NCBI RefSeq assembly: GCF_002252565.1
Contig: NZ_NPML01000007.1
Span: 372,001 to 436,000 of the forward strand
Source: Petroclostridium xylanilyticum
GTDB lineage: Bacteria; Bacillota; Clostridia; SK-Y3
DNA length: 64,000 bases
Direction of reading: 5' to 3'
Shown: positions 1 through 8,418 of the stretch, piece after piece
Numbering within the stretch: position 1 is the stretch's first letter
How the letters are laid out: the number at the start of each line of letters is the position of its first letter
Notes under the pieces: generated by a model
Database searches by the model: none
The model's input: only the letters and a program-made list of their open reading frames with translations
What the model was told of the DNA's origin: nothing
Translations under genes and position numbers: made by a program

Positions 1-321
1 TTTTGAAATTTCAATTAGCTTTTCTCTATGTATATCGACATCCCGGACTGCGCTATTAACACTTTCCCTTTGGCGGCTTAACCTGCTATTAATGAGAGAA
101 AGATAGCTGCCGTACTGTTTTAGCGTATGAATATTCGTCCCTTTAATGCTTTCTTCAGTAATTCGCAAAAAACAATCATCTTTTTGGTTATATATGCTTT
201 CAAGTTTTTCTTTTTCTTCGTTAAGCTTTGCAATTTGCTTAGCAAGCTCATTTTTTGTTTTATCCTCTAATTGGTTTTTTACATTCAACAAAGATTGGAG
301 GCGATAATTGAATTTTGCCAT
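1..321 (-). CDS. fliJ: Flagellar export chaperone FliJ (3' part cut by window edge)
   Basis: Open frame running from an ATG at 321 off the left edge, 107 codons visible. It begins MAKFNYRLQSLLNVKNQLED and is almost entirely charged, heptad-like helix, as expected for the coiled-coil export chaperone FliJ, which binds the FliI ATPase and FlhA of the flagellar type III export gate. It lies 15 bp downstream of fliI, in the normal fliH-fliI-fliJ order, with GGAGGATTTGTGA as ribosome binding site. The C-terminus is outside the window. Identity rests on gene order plus the helical pattern; FliJ proteins are poorly conserved. Confidence 0.85.
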   Translation of the reverse strand, partial: MAKFNYRLQSLLNVKNQLEDKTKNELAKQIAKLNEEKEKLESIYNQKDDCFLRITEESIKGTNIHTLKQYGSYLSLINSRLSRQRESVNSAVRDVDIHREKLIEISK

Positions 322-336
322 TCACAAATCCTCCTA

Positions 337-1653
337 TCAAACAAGAATTCTTTCCATTTCATTCATAACCTCTTCAAAATGATAATGTTCATGAACATCC
401 TGCACTAAAAACGCATTAATACGGTCTATACATTCAATTGCATAATCAATGTTTGAGTTGCTTCCTTTTACATAAGCACCTATATTGATTAAGTCCTCTG
501 CTTCCTTATATATAGCCATCACTCTTTTAATCTCACCGGCCAGTCTCCTATGTTCCCTGGTTACAATATCTCCCATTACCCTGCTTACACTTGCCAGTAC
601 ATCTATTGCAGGATAGTGATTTCTATTTGCAAGACTTCTCGACAATACAATATGTCCATCTAATATTCCCCTCGCGGTATCGGTAACCGGCTCATTCAAA
701 TCATCTCCATCCACCAAAACAGTATACAACCCCGTAATAGAGCCTGTTTCAGAACAGCCGGCGCGTTCCAGCAATTTAGGCATTAAAGCAAAGACCGAAG
801 GTGTGTACCCTCTTGATACCGGTGGTTCTCCTATCGCCAAACCTACTTCTCTCTGCGCCATTGCAAAACGTGTAAGAGAATCCATTAATAACAGTACATC
901 CATACCTTTATCTCTAAAGTATTCAGAAATTGCCGTTGCAAGTAATGCTCCCTTTAGTCTTACAAGAGCAGGCTGGTCTGAGGTTGCCACTATAATAATG
1001 GAACGCTTAAGCCCTTCTTCTTGCAAATCCTTTTCGATAAATTCCCTTACCTCTCTTCCACGTTCTCCAATAAGAGCAATTACATTGATATCAGACTGGG
1101 AATTGCGGGCAATCATACCCATAAGTGTGCTTTTCCCAACACCGCTTCCTGCAAATATTCCAACTCTCTGCCCTTTCCCAATTGTCAGCAGGCCATCTAT
1201 GGCTTTTACTCCCATAGATAAATTTTCCGATATTCTTTTTCTCGTTAAAGGTGCCGGAGGTGTATTATTAACCGGATAGAAATTTGTAAATTTTAAGGGT
1301 CCTTTCCCATCTATAGGATTTCCAAGTCCATCCAGAACCCTGCCTATCAATCCTTCCCCGACAGCAACGCGTAATGTATGTCCGGTAGCAATTACCATAT
1401 TACCGGGCCCTATTCCACTCATATCTCCCAGCGGCATTAGGAGTACCCTATCCTGTTTAAACCCTACAACCTCTGCCATAATGCTATCCTTACCTTTGTT
1501 GTTTTGTATATGACAGAGTTCACCTATATTTACTGCCGGTCCGCAGGATTCAATTGTAAGGCCTACAACCTGCGAAACCCTTCCCTGGTATCTCATAAAG
1601 GAGCTATTGTTAATAACTTTTCGATATTTTTCCAAATTAATATTTAGTGCCAA
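337..1653 (-). CDS. fliI: Flagellum-specific ATP synthase FliI
   Basis: 438-residue ATPase of the flagellar type III export apparatus, homologous to the F1 beta subunit; it powers or primes export of rod, hook and filament subunits at the base of the flagellum. The Walker A motif GSGVGKST is at residues 169-176, followed by the Walker B stretch DVLLLMDSLTRFA and the FliI/YscN signature PPVSRGYTPSVF. The frame opens with TTG at 1653 after a weak GAGTGA site, 4 bp after fliH. Length is typical for the family. It is part of the minus-strand flagellar operon. Confidence 0.97.
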   Translation of the reverse strand: MALNINLEKYRKVINNSSFMRYQGRVSQVVGLTIESCGPAVNIGELCHIQNNKGKDSIMAEVVGFKQDRVLLMPLGDMSGIGPGNMVIATGHTLRVAVGEGLIGRVLDGLGNPIDGKGPLKFTNFYPVNNTPPAPLTRKRISENLSMGVKAIDGLLTIGKGQRVGIFAGSGVGKSTLMGMIARNSQSDINVIALIGERGREVREFIEKDLQEEGLKRSIIIVATSDQPALVRLKGALLATAISEYFRDKGMDVLLLMDSLTRFAMAQREVGLAIGEPPVSRGYTPSVFALMPKLLERAGCSETGSITGLYTVLVDGDDLNEPVTDTARGILDGHIVLSRSLANRNHYPAIDVLASVSRVMGDIVTREHRRLAGEIKRVMAIYKEAEDLINIGAYVKGSNSNIDYAIECIDRINAFLVQDVHEHYHFEEVMNEMERILV

Positions 1654-1657
1654 AATA

Positions 1658-2401
1658 TCACTCTTTTCCCTGATTCAACAAATCATAAAAAGCTTCCTCT
1701 ATAGCTTTTAATTGGACTTCAACGCTAGAGTCAATAATACCCGCCGGACTTTCTATTATACAGTCACCTTTGTTAAGAGACAAATCTTTTTTAATTTCAA
1801 CTTCTCCGGAATATCCGCTTTGTCTTAATATTACATCTGCATTGGAACGAATGATGTCATAATCTTCCGCTGATACTCTAATTAATACCCTTTCAACACC
1901 TTTACAGTTAAGCAGTGTTTCTCTAACGATGTTGCCAACTGTTTCCGGCCTGGAGTTTAATTCATCTCCAATTATTTTCCTGGCTATATCTAAAACAATA
2001 TTAACAATATCCTTCTCAGCAGACTCAAGTAAAGCAGTGTACTCTTCCTGGGCATTTCTTCTAATTTCTTCAGCCTCTTTAAGTATTGATTCCGCTTTCA
2101 TGGTAATTTCTTCATAGCCCTCTTTATATCCCTGTTCTCTTGCTTGATCTAAAAGCAATCTTCTCATTTCTTCAGCCTGCTGTCTTGCTTCATTCAAAAT
2201 CTTTTTTGCCATTTCCTGCGCATTGCTTATGATTTCTTCTGCTTCACTATGTGCATTATCAAGTATTTTTTCTCTTTCATGATTAGAAAAAGATTCTGCA
2301 TCAATCTCTACTTTTTTTATACTGTCAAAATTTATAGCAGGCTGATGAATTTTATATGGTATCCCCAGATTAATCTGAAAAGCTTTCACTACTTTAGACA
2401 A
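1658..2401 (-). CDS. fliH: Flagellar assembly protein FliH
   Basis: 247 residues. The central part (about 45-130) is a long Glu/Ala-rich helix; the C-terminal third resembles the FliH/V-ATPase E-subunit type domain (IVNIVLDIARKIIGDEL region). FliH is the peripheral-stalk-like regulator that holds FliI in the export apparatus. The start overlaps the fliG stop by 8 bp and the stop is 4 bp before fliI, so translation is probably coupled. N-terminal sequence is variable, as in the family. Confidence 0.9.
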   Translation of the reverse strand: MSKVVKAFQINLGIPYKIHQPAINFDSIKKVEIDAESFSNHEREKILDNAHSEAEEIISNAQEMAKKILNEARQQAEEMRRLLLDQAREQGYKEGYEEITMKAESILKEAEEIRRNAQEEYTALLESAEKDIVNIVLDIARKIIGDELNSRPETVGNIVRETLLNCKGVERVLIRVSAEDYDIIRSNADVILRQSGYSGEVEIKKDLSLNKGDCIIESPAGIIDSSVEVQLKAIEEAFYDLLNQGKE

Positions 2402-3410
2402 TTATTTCATCCCCTCCACCCCTGGAAATTACGATTTCACCGGCATCTTCAAGTTTTCTTATGATATTGACAATCTTCTGCTGTGCTTCTTCAACATCTC
2501 TCAGACGCACAGGACCCATAAATTCCATATCTTCCTTAATCATTTCTACAAGTCGTTTAGACATATTGGCAAAAATAATTTTTTGAACTTCTTCACTCGA
2601 ACCTTTAAGGGCCAGTGCCAGTTGATTGTTATCCACTTCTCTAAGAAACCTTTGGATAGACCTGCTGTCAAGGGTAATAATATCGTCAAATACGAACATC
2701 CTCTTTTTAATTTCTTCTGCCAGGTCTGTATCTTCAATCTCAAGCGTTTCGATGATGTGTTTTTCTGTTCCCCTGTCAACTGAGTTTAATATATCAACAA
2801 TAGCCTGGATTCCACCGGCAGACGTATAATCTTCAGTAACAAGGGATGACAGTTTCTTTTCCAGGACCCTTTCAACTTCTTTGATTATTTCAGGGGACGT
2901 CCGGTCCATTGTAGCAATTCTTCTGGCAACATCCGCCTGTTTTTCCTGCGGTAAAGCGGAGAGTACGGCTGATGCTTGATTTGGTCTTAAATATGCAAGG
3001 ATAAGTGCGATAGTTTGAGGGTGTTCTCCCTGAATAAAATTAAGAAGCTGGCTTGGGTCTGCTTTTCTTACAAAATCAAAAGGCCGTACCTGCAGTGATA
3101 CTGTCAACCTGTTAATGACTTCAAGCGCTTTCTGTGTACCCAGCGCTTTTTCCAGTATTTCCTTTGCATAGGAGATACCGCCCTCTGCAATATACTCTTG
3201 TGCCAGGCATATCTGATAAAATTCCTCCAGCACCCTCTCTTTATCTGCCGGTGTTACCGTTCTTATATTGGCTATCTCAAGGGTCAATTGCTCAATTTCT
3301 TCTTCTTTCAGATGCTTAAATATTTGAGCAGATTTCTCCGGTCCCAACGAAATGAGCAGCATTGCAGCCTTTTCCCTGCCTGTCAGCTCTGTTTTTGTGC
3401 CACGAGGCAT
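2394..3410 (-). CDS. fliG: Flagellar motor switch protein FliG
   Basis: 338 residues, the family length. FliG is the rotor (C-ring) component that contacts FliF by its N-terminal domain, FliM through the middle domain and the stator through charged residues in the C-terminal domain. The middle-domain signature EHPQTIALILAYL is at 129-141, and the C-terminal domain carries the charged helix around MFVFDDIITLDSRSIQRFLRE. Encoded between fliF and fliH in the canonical order, with a good start at the MPRGTK methionine. Confidence 0.97.
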   Translation of the reverse strand: MPRGTKTELTGREKAAMLLISLGPEKSAQIFKHLKEEEIEQLTLEIANIRTVTPADKERVLEEFYQICLAQEYIAEGGISYAKEILEKALGTQKALEVINRLTVSLQVRPFDFVRKADPSQLLNFIQGEHPQTIALILAYLRPNQASAVLSALPQEKQADVARRIATMDRTSPEIIKEVERVLEKKLSSLVTEDYTSAGGIQAIVDILNSVDRGTEKHIIETLEIEDTDLAEEIKKRMFVFDDIITLDSRSIQRFLREVDNNQLALALKGSSEEVQKIIFANMSKRLVEMIKEDMEFMGPVRLRDVEEAQQKIVNIIRKLEDAGEIVISRGGGDEIIV

Positions 3411-3435
3411 CTATTTCCACCCCAATTCCATATGA

Positions 3436-4998
3436 TTAGTCCCAGTCCTCTGCCAGCCAATTTCGTAATAGCTGTGCAACGGCCTCCGGTTTTTGTTTTA
3501 CAAACTTCTCGATTTGTTTTTTTACTTCAGATCTTTCTTCCGTATCAATCTCAGGCAATAATTCCTCTTCACGGACCGGTACATTATATTTTGAAGTAAC
3601 AGCCTGTACTGTCGGTTCTATGTCCTCTGCCGATTTTCTTTTGAAAATTAAAATTGCAAATACAAGTAATCCTATCAGGACTAGAATCAATGCAATAGGT
3701 CCGTAGACTTCCATCATTTGCATTATATCCATTGGCGGTTTGGCTTCCTGCGCAGGTGCAAATTCAAGAATTTCTACTGTAACCTTTTCTACAGGTATTC
3801 CTGTCGCCGAAGCAACCATCCCTTTAATTTTATTGACGTCAGCACCTGCCTGTGCAGCATTTGCTGTATTATTGCCTCCGCTTTGAACATTGGGTTGCCT
3901 ATTGTATAACAGCGCAACAGTAATAGACGAATTCTCTTTGTTCATTTTTCCTATCTCTTTAGTCGCCTGGGTAACAACCTTATTAATTTCATAGTTAACT
4001 GTTTTATCATTTAACTGATATTCACCATTTTCCCCTGTCGTTACGTTTGGATATGTCGGCGGGTTGGTATCTGTACCTGGTGCTCCCCCGGTTGCACCAT
4101 TTGTCAGATTTTCTTTTCTTTCAGTAAAACTTCTTATAATTCCTTTACCATCTACAACAGGTTCAAAAACTTCTTTATTTGTTACCAATGTATCAAAATC
4201 CAGTTCAAGACTGGCTGCAACTCTTATATTATCCGCCAACCCGGTTAGAAGCTCTTTGACCTGTCTTTCTACATTCCTTGTCACAAGCTGCTTTAATGCA
4301 TATTGTTTATCAGCGTTCCCATTGGTGCTGTCGTCATAGTTTTCATTAAGTATATTTCCGTTATTATCAAGTATGGTTACATCTTTAGGATCCAGATTTT
4401 CAACGCTGCCTGCAATAAACCTCTCTATCCCTTTAATCTGTTTCTCAGTAAGTTCCTGGTATGAATCAACTATGACGCTGGCTTTTGCAGCATTTTCTTT
4501 AGAATTAAAGAATGCACTCTGTTCCGGAATACTTAATTTAACAGTTGCATTTCTTATGTTGTCCATTTCACTCAAAGCTCTTTCGAGTTCGCTTTCTTTA
4601 TAAATCTGATATTTTTTTCGCCTCTCAGCATCGGTAGTCCCTAAACTGGTCTTATTCAAATCCTCAAACGTCATGCCTTTTTTAGGATAACCGGCTTCCG
4701 CCAGCGACACTTTAGCCTTATTAATATCTTGTTTCTTTACTTCTATTGAAGTACCATTATCGCTGAGCCGATAATCAATTCCCAGTTTCTCAAGCTGTTT
4801 ACTCATTTCCCCTATATCCTTAGGATTCAGATGGGAAAAAAGCGGTTGATACTGCGGTCTGCTAACAGCAATCACTGCAATAACAACGCTAAGAAATACT
4901 ACTACAGAGGTAATGATAAGTTTCATTCTATTACTTTTATCTAAATTATTCCAAAAATCCATAAATTGCTGAGGAATTTTGCTTAAAATATCGGGCAT
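3436..4998 (-). CDS. fliF: Flagellar MS-ring protein FliF
   Basis: 520 residues. Forms the membrane MS ring on which the export gate and rotor are built. Transmembrane segments are visible at about 27-46 and 431-450, with the periplasmic YscJ/FliF ring-building motifs between (MTFEDLNKTSLGTTDAERR region) and a short cytoplasmic tail that binds FliG. A Gly/Thr/Asn-rich linker lies near residues 300-330. Unlike its neighbours it does not directly follow the upstream gene: 342 bp holding repeat R1 copy A separate it from fliE. Confidence 0.97.
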   Translation of the reverse strand: MPDILSKIPQQFMDFWNNLDKSNRMKLIITSVVVFLSVVIAVIAVSRPQYQPLFSHLNPKDIGEMSKQLEKLGIDYRLSDNGTSIEVKKQDINKAKVSLAEAGYPKKGMTFEDLNKTSLGTTDAERRKKYQIYKESELERALSEMDNIRNATVKLSIPEQSAFFNSKENAAKASVIVDSYQELTEKQIKGIERFIAGSVENLDPKDVTILDNNGNILNENYDDSTNGNADKQYALKQLVTRNVERQVKELLTGLADNIRVAASLELDFDTLVTNKEVFEPVVDGKGIIRSFTERKENLTNGATGGAPGTDTNPPTYPNVTTGENGEYQLNDKTVNYEINKVVTQATKEIGKMNKENSSITVALLYNRQPNVQSGGNNTANAAQAGADVNKIKGMVASATGIPVEKVTVEILEFAPAQEAKPPMDIMQMMEVYGPIALILVLIGLLVFAILIFKRKSAEDIEPTVQAVTSKYNVPVREEELLPEIDTEERSEVKKQIEKFVKQKPEAVAQLLRNWLAEDWD

Positions 4999-5340
4999 AC
5001 CTACACCTCAATCAGTATTATTATGAAAATAGCTCGGAGTTAAAAGCCACTAAACGTTCGAGCGAGACATGGAAACACACCACTAGTTCGTGAAAATCTT
5101 GCAGTTAGTGCTTTGCGGCGTGGAATGCCTCCAAATCTCACCCTCTTTCGTCGTACTAACATCCGGTTTAGCAGGAAGAAGGGGTGCGACTTGGGGACGG
5201 TTCGTCTGTCGCATGGGGTTTTCATGCGACTGAGGAACTGTCCCCATGTCGAAGCCCTGAACAATCAAGCATATTTTCATCATTTTTTGTGCCGGGCTTG
5301 TCCGGCATGATCGTTAATAGTATAGAAATAAGTTACAATA
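4999..5340. other. Intergenic region fliE-fliF with R1 repeat
   Basis: 342 bp inside the flagellar operon with no credible gene. Roughly 5162-5309 is repeat R1 copy A. The remaining 5000-5160 is unique sequence, moderately GC-rich compared with its surroundings; short frames crossing it are translations of the repeat and are not supported as genes. Confidence 0.7.
5162..5309 (-). repeat. R1 modular hairpin repeat, copy A
   Basis: Read on the minus strand it shows, in order, a small GC hairpin (GCCGGACAAGCCCGGC), the phrase ATGATGAAAATATGCTTGATTG, a long imperfect palindrome opening GGGGACAGTTCCTCAGTCGC and closing GACGAACCGTCCCC, and TCCTGCTAAACCGGA. The same modules recur at 20664-20854, 33117-33353 and 50747-50927. 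The right-hand flank here differs from other copies, so the element is modular. It is the only copy in this orientation. Confidence 0.85.
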
Positions 5341-5637
5341 CTATAGCTGTATTCTCATAATTTCATTATACGCATCCATTATTTTATTTCTAACTTGAAT
5401 TGTAAATTGCATGGCAATTCCTGCTTTTTCCGAATCAATCATAACCTGATGAATATTGTCGGCTTTGCCTGCCGCCAGCAATTCATTTGATTTGACAGCG
5501 TTTTGCTGCATTTGATTTACATATCCGATTGCATTGTTTAGAAACTCAGAAAAACTTACTTCTTGTTTAGAAGAGATATTAGATATTGCATTATTCATCT
5601 TTATCGGCTGTATGTTATCTACACTGTTAATTTTCAT
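5341..5637 (-). CDS. fliE: Flagellar hook-basal body protein FliE
   Basis: 98 residues, family size. FliE links the MS ring to the proximal rod. The C-terminal half carries the conserved pattern KADNIHQVMIDSEKAGIAMQ followed by a helical tail ending in MDAYNEIMRIQL, typical of FliE. Sits between flgC and fliF as in most Firmicutes flagellar operons. Confidence is high from both sequence and context. Confidence 0.95.
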   Translation of the reverse strand: MKINSVDNIQPIKMNNAISNISSKQEVSFSEFLNNAIGYVNQMQQNAVKSNELLAAGKADNIHQVMIDSEKAGIAMQFTIQVRNKIMDAYNEIMRIQL

Positions 5638-5668
5638 AAGATCCTCCCATTCTTGTATATAAGTCTTA

Positions 5669-6112
5669 TTACTTTCCTATCTCCAATGCCTTCATTGCCA
5701 TACTTTTAGTTGAGTTAATTGCAGTTACATTTGCTTCGTAGGAACGGGTAGCTGATATCATATTTACCATTTCAGTCATAATATCAACGTTGGGCATCAA
5801 CACATAACCATCCTGGTCGGCATCAGGATGCCCTGGATTATATATCCTTTTAAAGGGTGAAGAATCTTCAATGATGCGGCTTACTCTCACGCCGCTTGTA
5901 TTGAGCCTTGCCTTACTGCTTTCGGATAAGTATTGAGAAAAAGAAGGTGAACCATCTCTTTCTTCAAATACAGCAACTTTTCTTCTATAGGGTGTACCCT
6001 TTTCAGTTCTCGTAGTATCCGCATTAGAAATATTCTGGGATATTAAATCCATTCTCAATCTCTGTGCTGAAAGTCCGCTGGCACTTATATCTAAAGCTTT
6101 AAAGAATGACAT
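5669..6112 (-). CDS. flgC: Flagellar basal-body rod protein FlgC
   Basis: 147 residues. Proximal rod subunit exported by the flagellar apparatus. The N-terminus FFKALDISASGLSAQRLRMD and the NISNADTTRT segment are the flagellar rod/hook N-terminal signature; the C-terminus TEMVNMISATRSYEANVTA matches the FlgC/FlgG-type C-terminal helix. 2 bp after flgB, consistent with coupled translation. Confidence 0.97.
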   Translation of the reverse strand: MSFFKALDISASGLSAQRLRMDLISQNISNADTTRTEKGTPYRRKVAVFEERDGSPSFSQYLSESSKARLNTSGVRVSRIIEDSSPFKRIYNPGHPDADQDGYVLMPNVDIMTEMVNMISATRSYEANVTAINSTKSMAMKALEIGK

Positions 6113-6114
6113 GA

Positions 6115-6528
6115 CTATCTGCCTCCATCTTTAATAACTGTTTTTAAACCGTTAAACTGCCTGGCTAATTGCTGGACAACGGCATTATAGTATATATTAT
6201 TTTTTGCCAGTAATGCCATTTCCGCATCTATATCTACATTGTTTTTATCCATTCTCATTTGACTTCCGGTGCGGTCTTCCTGTATTTTAATTGGTATATT
6301 TCTGGCAGGCTGCCTTCCAATAGGGATATGCTTGTCATGCGTTCTATATCCTTCAATCTTTTTTTTATCCAGAGCTTCTGCCAGAAAATTTTCAAACTCA
6401 ACAATCTGCCGTTTATACCCTGGAGTATCTACATTTGCCAGGTTATTGGAAATCGCTTCATTTCTTAACCATGCAGCGTCCAAAGCCCTTTCCAATATCG
6501 AAGTGTTGTTAAAAATCCTAATACCCAC
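6115..6528 (-). CDS. flgB: Flagellar basal-body rod protein FlgB
   Basis: 137 residues, first gene of the flagellar operon. Rod subunit with the SNNLANVDTPGYKR N-terminal signature and an ALLAKNNIYYNAVVQQLARQF C-terminal helix. Start is GTG at 6528 behind AGAAGGTGAAAAT. The leader upstream holds a 16-bp perfect stem-loop and, further up, two promoter candidates, one inside repeat R3. Confidence 0.96.
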   Translation of the reverse strand: MGIRIFNNTSILERALDAAWLRNEAISNNLANVDTPGYKRQIVEFENFLAEALDKKKIEGYRTHDKHIPIGRQPARNIPIKIQEDRTGSQMRMDKNNVDIDAEMALLAKNNIYYNAVVQQLARQFNGLKTVIKDGGR

Positions 6529-6557
6529 ATTTTCACCTTCTATATCTTATAGTTTTA

Positions 6558-6640
6558 TAATTAACCAACTTTAAAACTAAATATTGTGATTTTAAAGTTG
6601 GTTAATTTCATCGATAACCACATTAATTTATTTTAACTTT
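6558..6640 (-). promoter_or_regulatory. Conserved leader element (stem-loop plus GTTATCGATGAAAT), flgB copy
   Basis: On the minus strand: AAGTTAAAATAAATTAATG, then GGTTATCGATGAAAT, then a 16-bp perfect stem (plus-strand arms 6561-6576 and 6590-6605) 33 nt before the flgB start. The same arrangement occurs at 17081-17195 and 57880-57942, with compensatory changes in the stem. Could be an RNA regulatory structure or a dispersed palindromic repeat. The GTTATCGATG part has a weak likeness to a flagellar sigma-28 -10 box (CGAT core, TAAA 16 nt upstream). Confidence 0.5.
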
Positions 6641-6644
6641 TTTT

Positions 6645-6765
6645 TATATATTTACTGATAATAATTTCACATGGCAGATAAAGTCAATAAGTTCACGGTT
6701 CACAATAAAAGCTATCCAATCGTTTACTACTGTGAACTGTTAACCGTGAACTGTGAACCATATAG
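6645..6765 (-). repeat. R3 GTGAAC hairpin element, long form, copy 1
   Basis: About 120 bp that recur in reverse orientation at 24270-24397. Contains heptamers of the GTGAACY type on one arm and their complement on the other, so the whole element folds into a long hairpin around CGTTTACT. Its inner end carries TTGACT and TATTAT promoter boxes. It appears to interrupt the conserved leader element upstream of flgB: the phrase ATATCGATAA...AATATTAAAG precedes it and GTTAAAATAAATTAATG follows it, whereas these are contiguous at 17150-17200. Confidence 0.75.
6658..6687 (-). promoter_or_regulatory. Promoter for flagellar operon, carried by repeat R3
   Basis: TTGACT (plus-strand complement at 6682-6687), 18-bp spacer, TATTAT (6658-6663): five of six matches in each box. 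It would start transcription near 6651, giving a leader of about 120 nt before flgB. The boxes lie inside repeat R3, which is also present at 24.3 kb. Confidence 0.55.
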
Positions 6766-6768
6766 CTT

Positions 6769-7058
6769 TAATATTAATTATCGATATATTGATATAGATT
6801 AATATTAAATTTCATCGCACAATTTGATATTACCTATGCATGACTACCAGTTAATATATTCGACAAATGCTTTCGTATTCCTTCAAAAATCGCTATATTT
6901 TTTTTAACTTTTGTTATTAATTCCATTAATTATCATGATACATAATTTTTAAATTATTGTAAAGAAAGAAATTGTTAAATTATTTAGTTCTTATTGCCTA
7001 TATGATTAGGACCTTTTTACTATTTTTTATTTTTGCTTTTAAGCAAGCTTATTTTTTG
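6769..7058. other. AT-rich intergenic region upstream of flgB
   Basis: About 290 bp with no plausible gene. It contains a partial second occurrence of the CGATGAAAT phrase (about 6815-6825, minus strand), the promoter candidate at 6935-6963, and otherwise AT-rich sequence. No codY, hslUV or xerC gene lies between trmFO and flgB, although these often do in Bacillus and some clostridia. Confidence 0.6.
6935..6963 (-). promoter_or_regulatory. Second promoter candidate upstream of flgB
   Basis: TTTACA (complement at 6958-6963), 17-bp spacer, TATCAT (6935-6940); each box matches consensus at five of six positions. It would give a leader of about 400 nt running through R3 and the stem-loop element, and may be the ancestral operon promoter. 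Confidence 0.45.
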
Positions 7059-7060
7059 CA

Positions 7061-7084
7061 TAAAAAAATACCCGTCAAAGGGTA
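7061..7084 (-). terminator. Intrinsic terminator after trmFO
   Basis: Five-base-pair TACCC/GGGTA hairpin (7069-7084) followed on the minus strand by a run of seven T, 20 bp after the trmFO stop. Confidence 0.6.
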
Positions 7085-7104
7085 CTTTTTGTTTATTTTT
7101 TTAA

Positions 7105-8418
7105 TTAATTGTAATTTTCAGTATTCGACATATTTTTAATAATCTCTATGGCTCTTGCTGCAATTCTCCTATTTTTCTCACGCTTATCTTTTATTCTTTC
7201 ATTTAAGGAGGACATCAGCCCAAAATTGATATTCATAGGTTGAAACCTGGTAATGCAGGCATCGGAAATATAATGGCTTAATGCACCGTGCGCAGTTTCT
7301 TTTGGAAAAATTAATTTATCTTTTCCCTGAACTATTCTTGCCATATTAATACCTGCTACCAATCCTGATGAAGCTGATTCTATATATCCTTCCACTCCAG
7401 TAATCTGTCCGGCAAAAAATACCTTGTCATTTGTCCGGCTTTGGTAAATAGCGTTCAAAACTTTCGGAGAGTTAATATAGGTATTTCGATGCATTACTCC
7501 ATACCGCACAAACTCAGCATTTTCCAAACCCGGTATCATGCTGAATATTCTCTTTTGCTCTCCCCATTTAAGATGAGTCTGAAAGCCTACAATATTATAG
7601 AGGGTTCCCTCTTTATTATCCTGTCTTAGCTGTACAACAGCATAGGGTTCCTGACCGGTCCTTGGGTCTGTCAAACCTACAGGTTTTAGAGGACCAAACA
7701 ATAGGGTCTGTTCCCCTCTCTTTGCCATTACTTCAACCGGCATACATCCCTCAAAAACTATCTGCTTCTCAAAACATTTTAGTTCTGCCACCTGGGCATT
7801 CACTAATTCCCGCCAAAAATTCAGATACTCATCCTTGTTCATAGGACAATTAATATAGTCGTCGTCCCCCCTGCCATAACGGGCAGCTTTAAAGACTTTT
7901 TCCTTATCTATTGATTCATAGGTTATAATTGGTGCGGCAGCATCATAAAAATATAGGTATTCATTTCCTACAAATTTTTTTATACTTTCAGAAAGCAAAT
8001 CAGAAGTCAATGGTCCTGATGCTACAATAACATATTCATCTTCCGGTATGCTTTTTACTTCTTCATTAATAACCTCAATTAATTCATGACTTTTGATTTT
8101 CCCGGTTACCATTTGAGAAAACCCAGTCCGGTCAACGGCTAGAGCCCCACCAGCGGGGACTCTTGTTGCATCTGCACACTCCATGATCAATGAATTTAAT
8201 AGCCGCATTTCTTCTTTTAAGAGTCCAACAGCATTTTCCAACTGGTCAGAGCGTAATGAATTACTGCATACCAGCTCTGCAAGATAAGGAGAATGATGTG
8301 CAGGGGAAAACTTTTTTGGCTTCATCTCATATAATTTAACTTTTACTCCTCTATTAGCCAACTGCCATGCTGCCTCACATCCCGCCAGTCCCCCGCCAAT
8401 TACGGTAACTGTCATCAT
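7105..8418 (-). CDS. trmFO: tRNA (uracil-54-C5)-methyltransferase TrmFO
   Basis: 437 residues. Folate- and FAD-dependent enzyme making ribothymidine 54 in the tRNA T-loop, using methylenetetrahydrofolate. The N-terminal FAD-binding signature [11 protein letters not shown] is at 8-18; family-typical stretches include [28 protein letters not shown] and [10 protein letters not shown] near the C-terminus. The start overlaps the topA stop by 4 bp (ATGA), so the two are translationally coupled. This topA-trmFO pairing is standard in Firmicutes. Confidence 0.97.
   Translation of the reverse strand: MMTVTVIGGGLAGCEAAWQLANRGVKVKLYEMKPKKFSPAHHSPYLAELVCSNSLRSDQLENAVGLLKEEMRLLNSLIMECADATRVPAGGALAVDRTGFSQMVTGKIKSHELIEVINEEVKSIPEDEYVIVASGPLTSDLLSESIKKFVGNEYLYFYDAAAPIITYESIDKEKVFKAARYGRGDDDYINCPMNKDEYLNFWRELVNAQVAELKCFEKQIVFEGCMPVEVMAKRGEQTLLFGPLKPVGLTDPRTGQEPYAVVQLRQDNKEGTLYNIVGFQTHLKWGEQKRIFSMIPGLENAEFVRYGVMHRNTYINSPKVLNAIYQSRTNDKVFFAGQITGVEGYIESASSGLVAGINMARIVQGKDKLIFPKETAHGALSHYISDACITRFQPMNINFGLMSSLNERIKDKREKNRRIAARAIEIIKNMSNTENYN

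Noticed and set aside
803-1279. Open frames antisense to fliI, topA, nrdD and other long genes.
   Set aside because: They are shadow frames of well-supported genes, without ribosome sites or recognisable domains.
6529-6660. Cyclic di-GMP riboswitch upstream of flgB, which is common before flagellar genes in clostridia.
   Set aside because: Neither the GEMM-type conserved loops nor class II features are present; only the AT-rich stem-loop described above.
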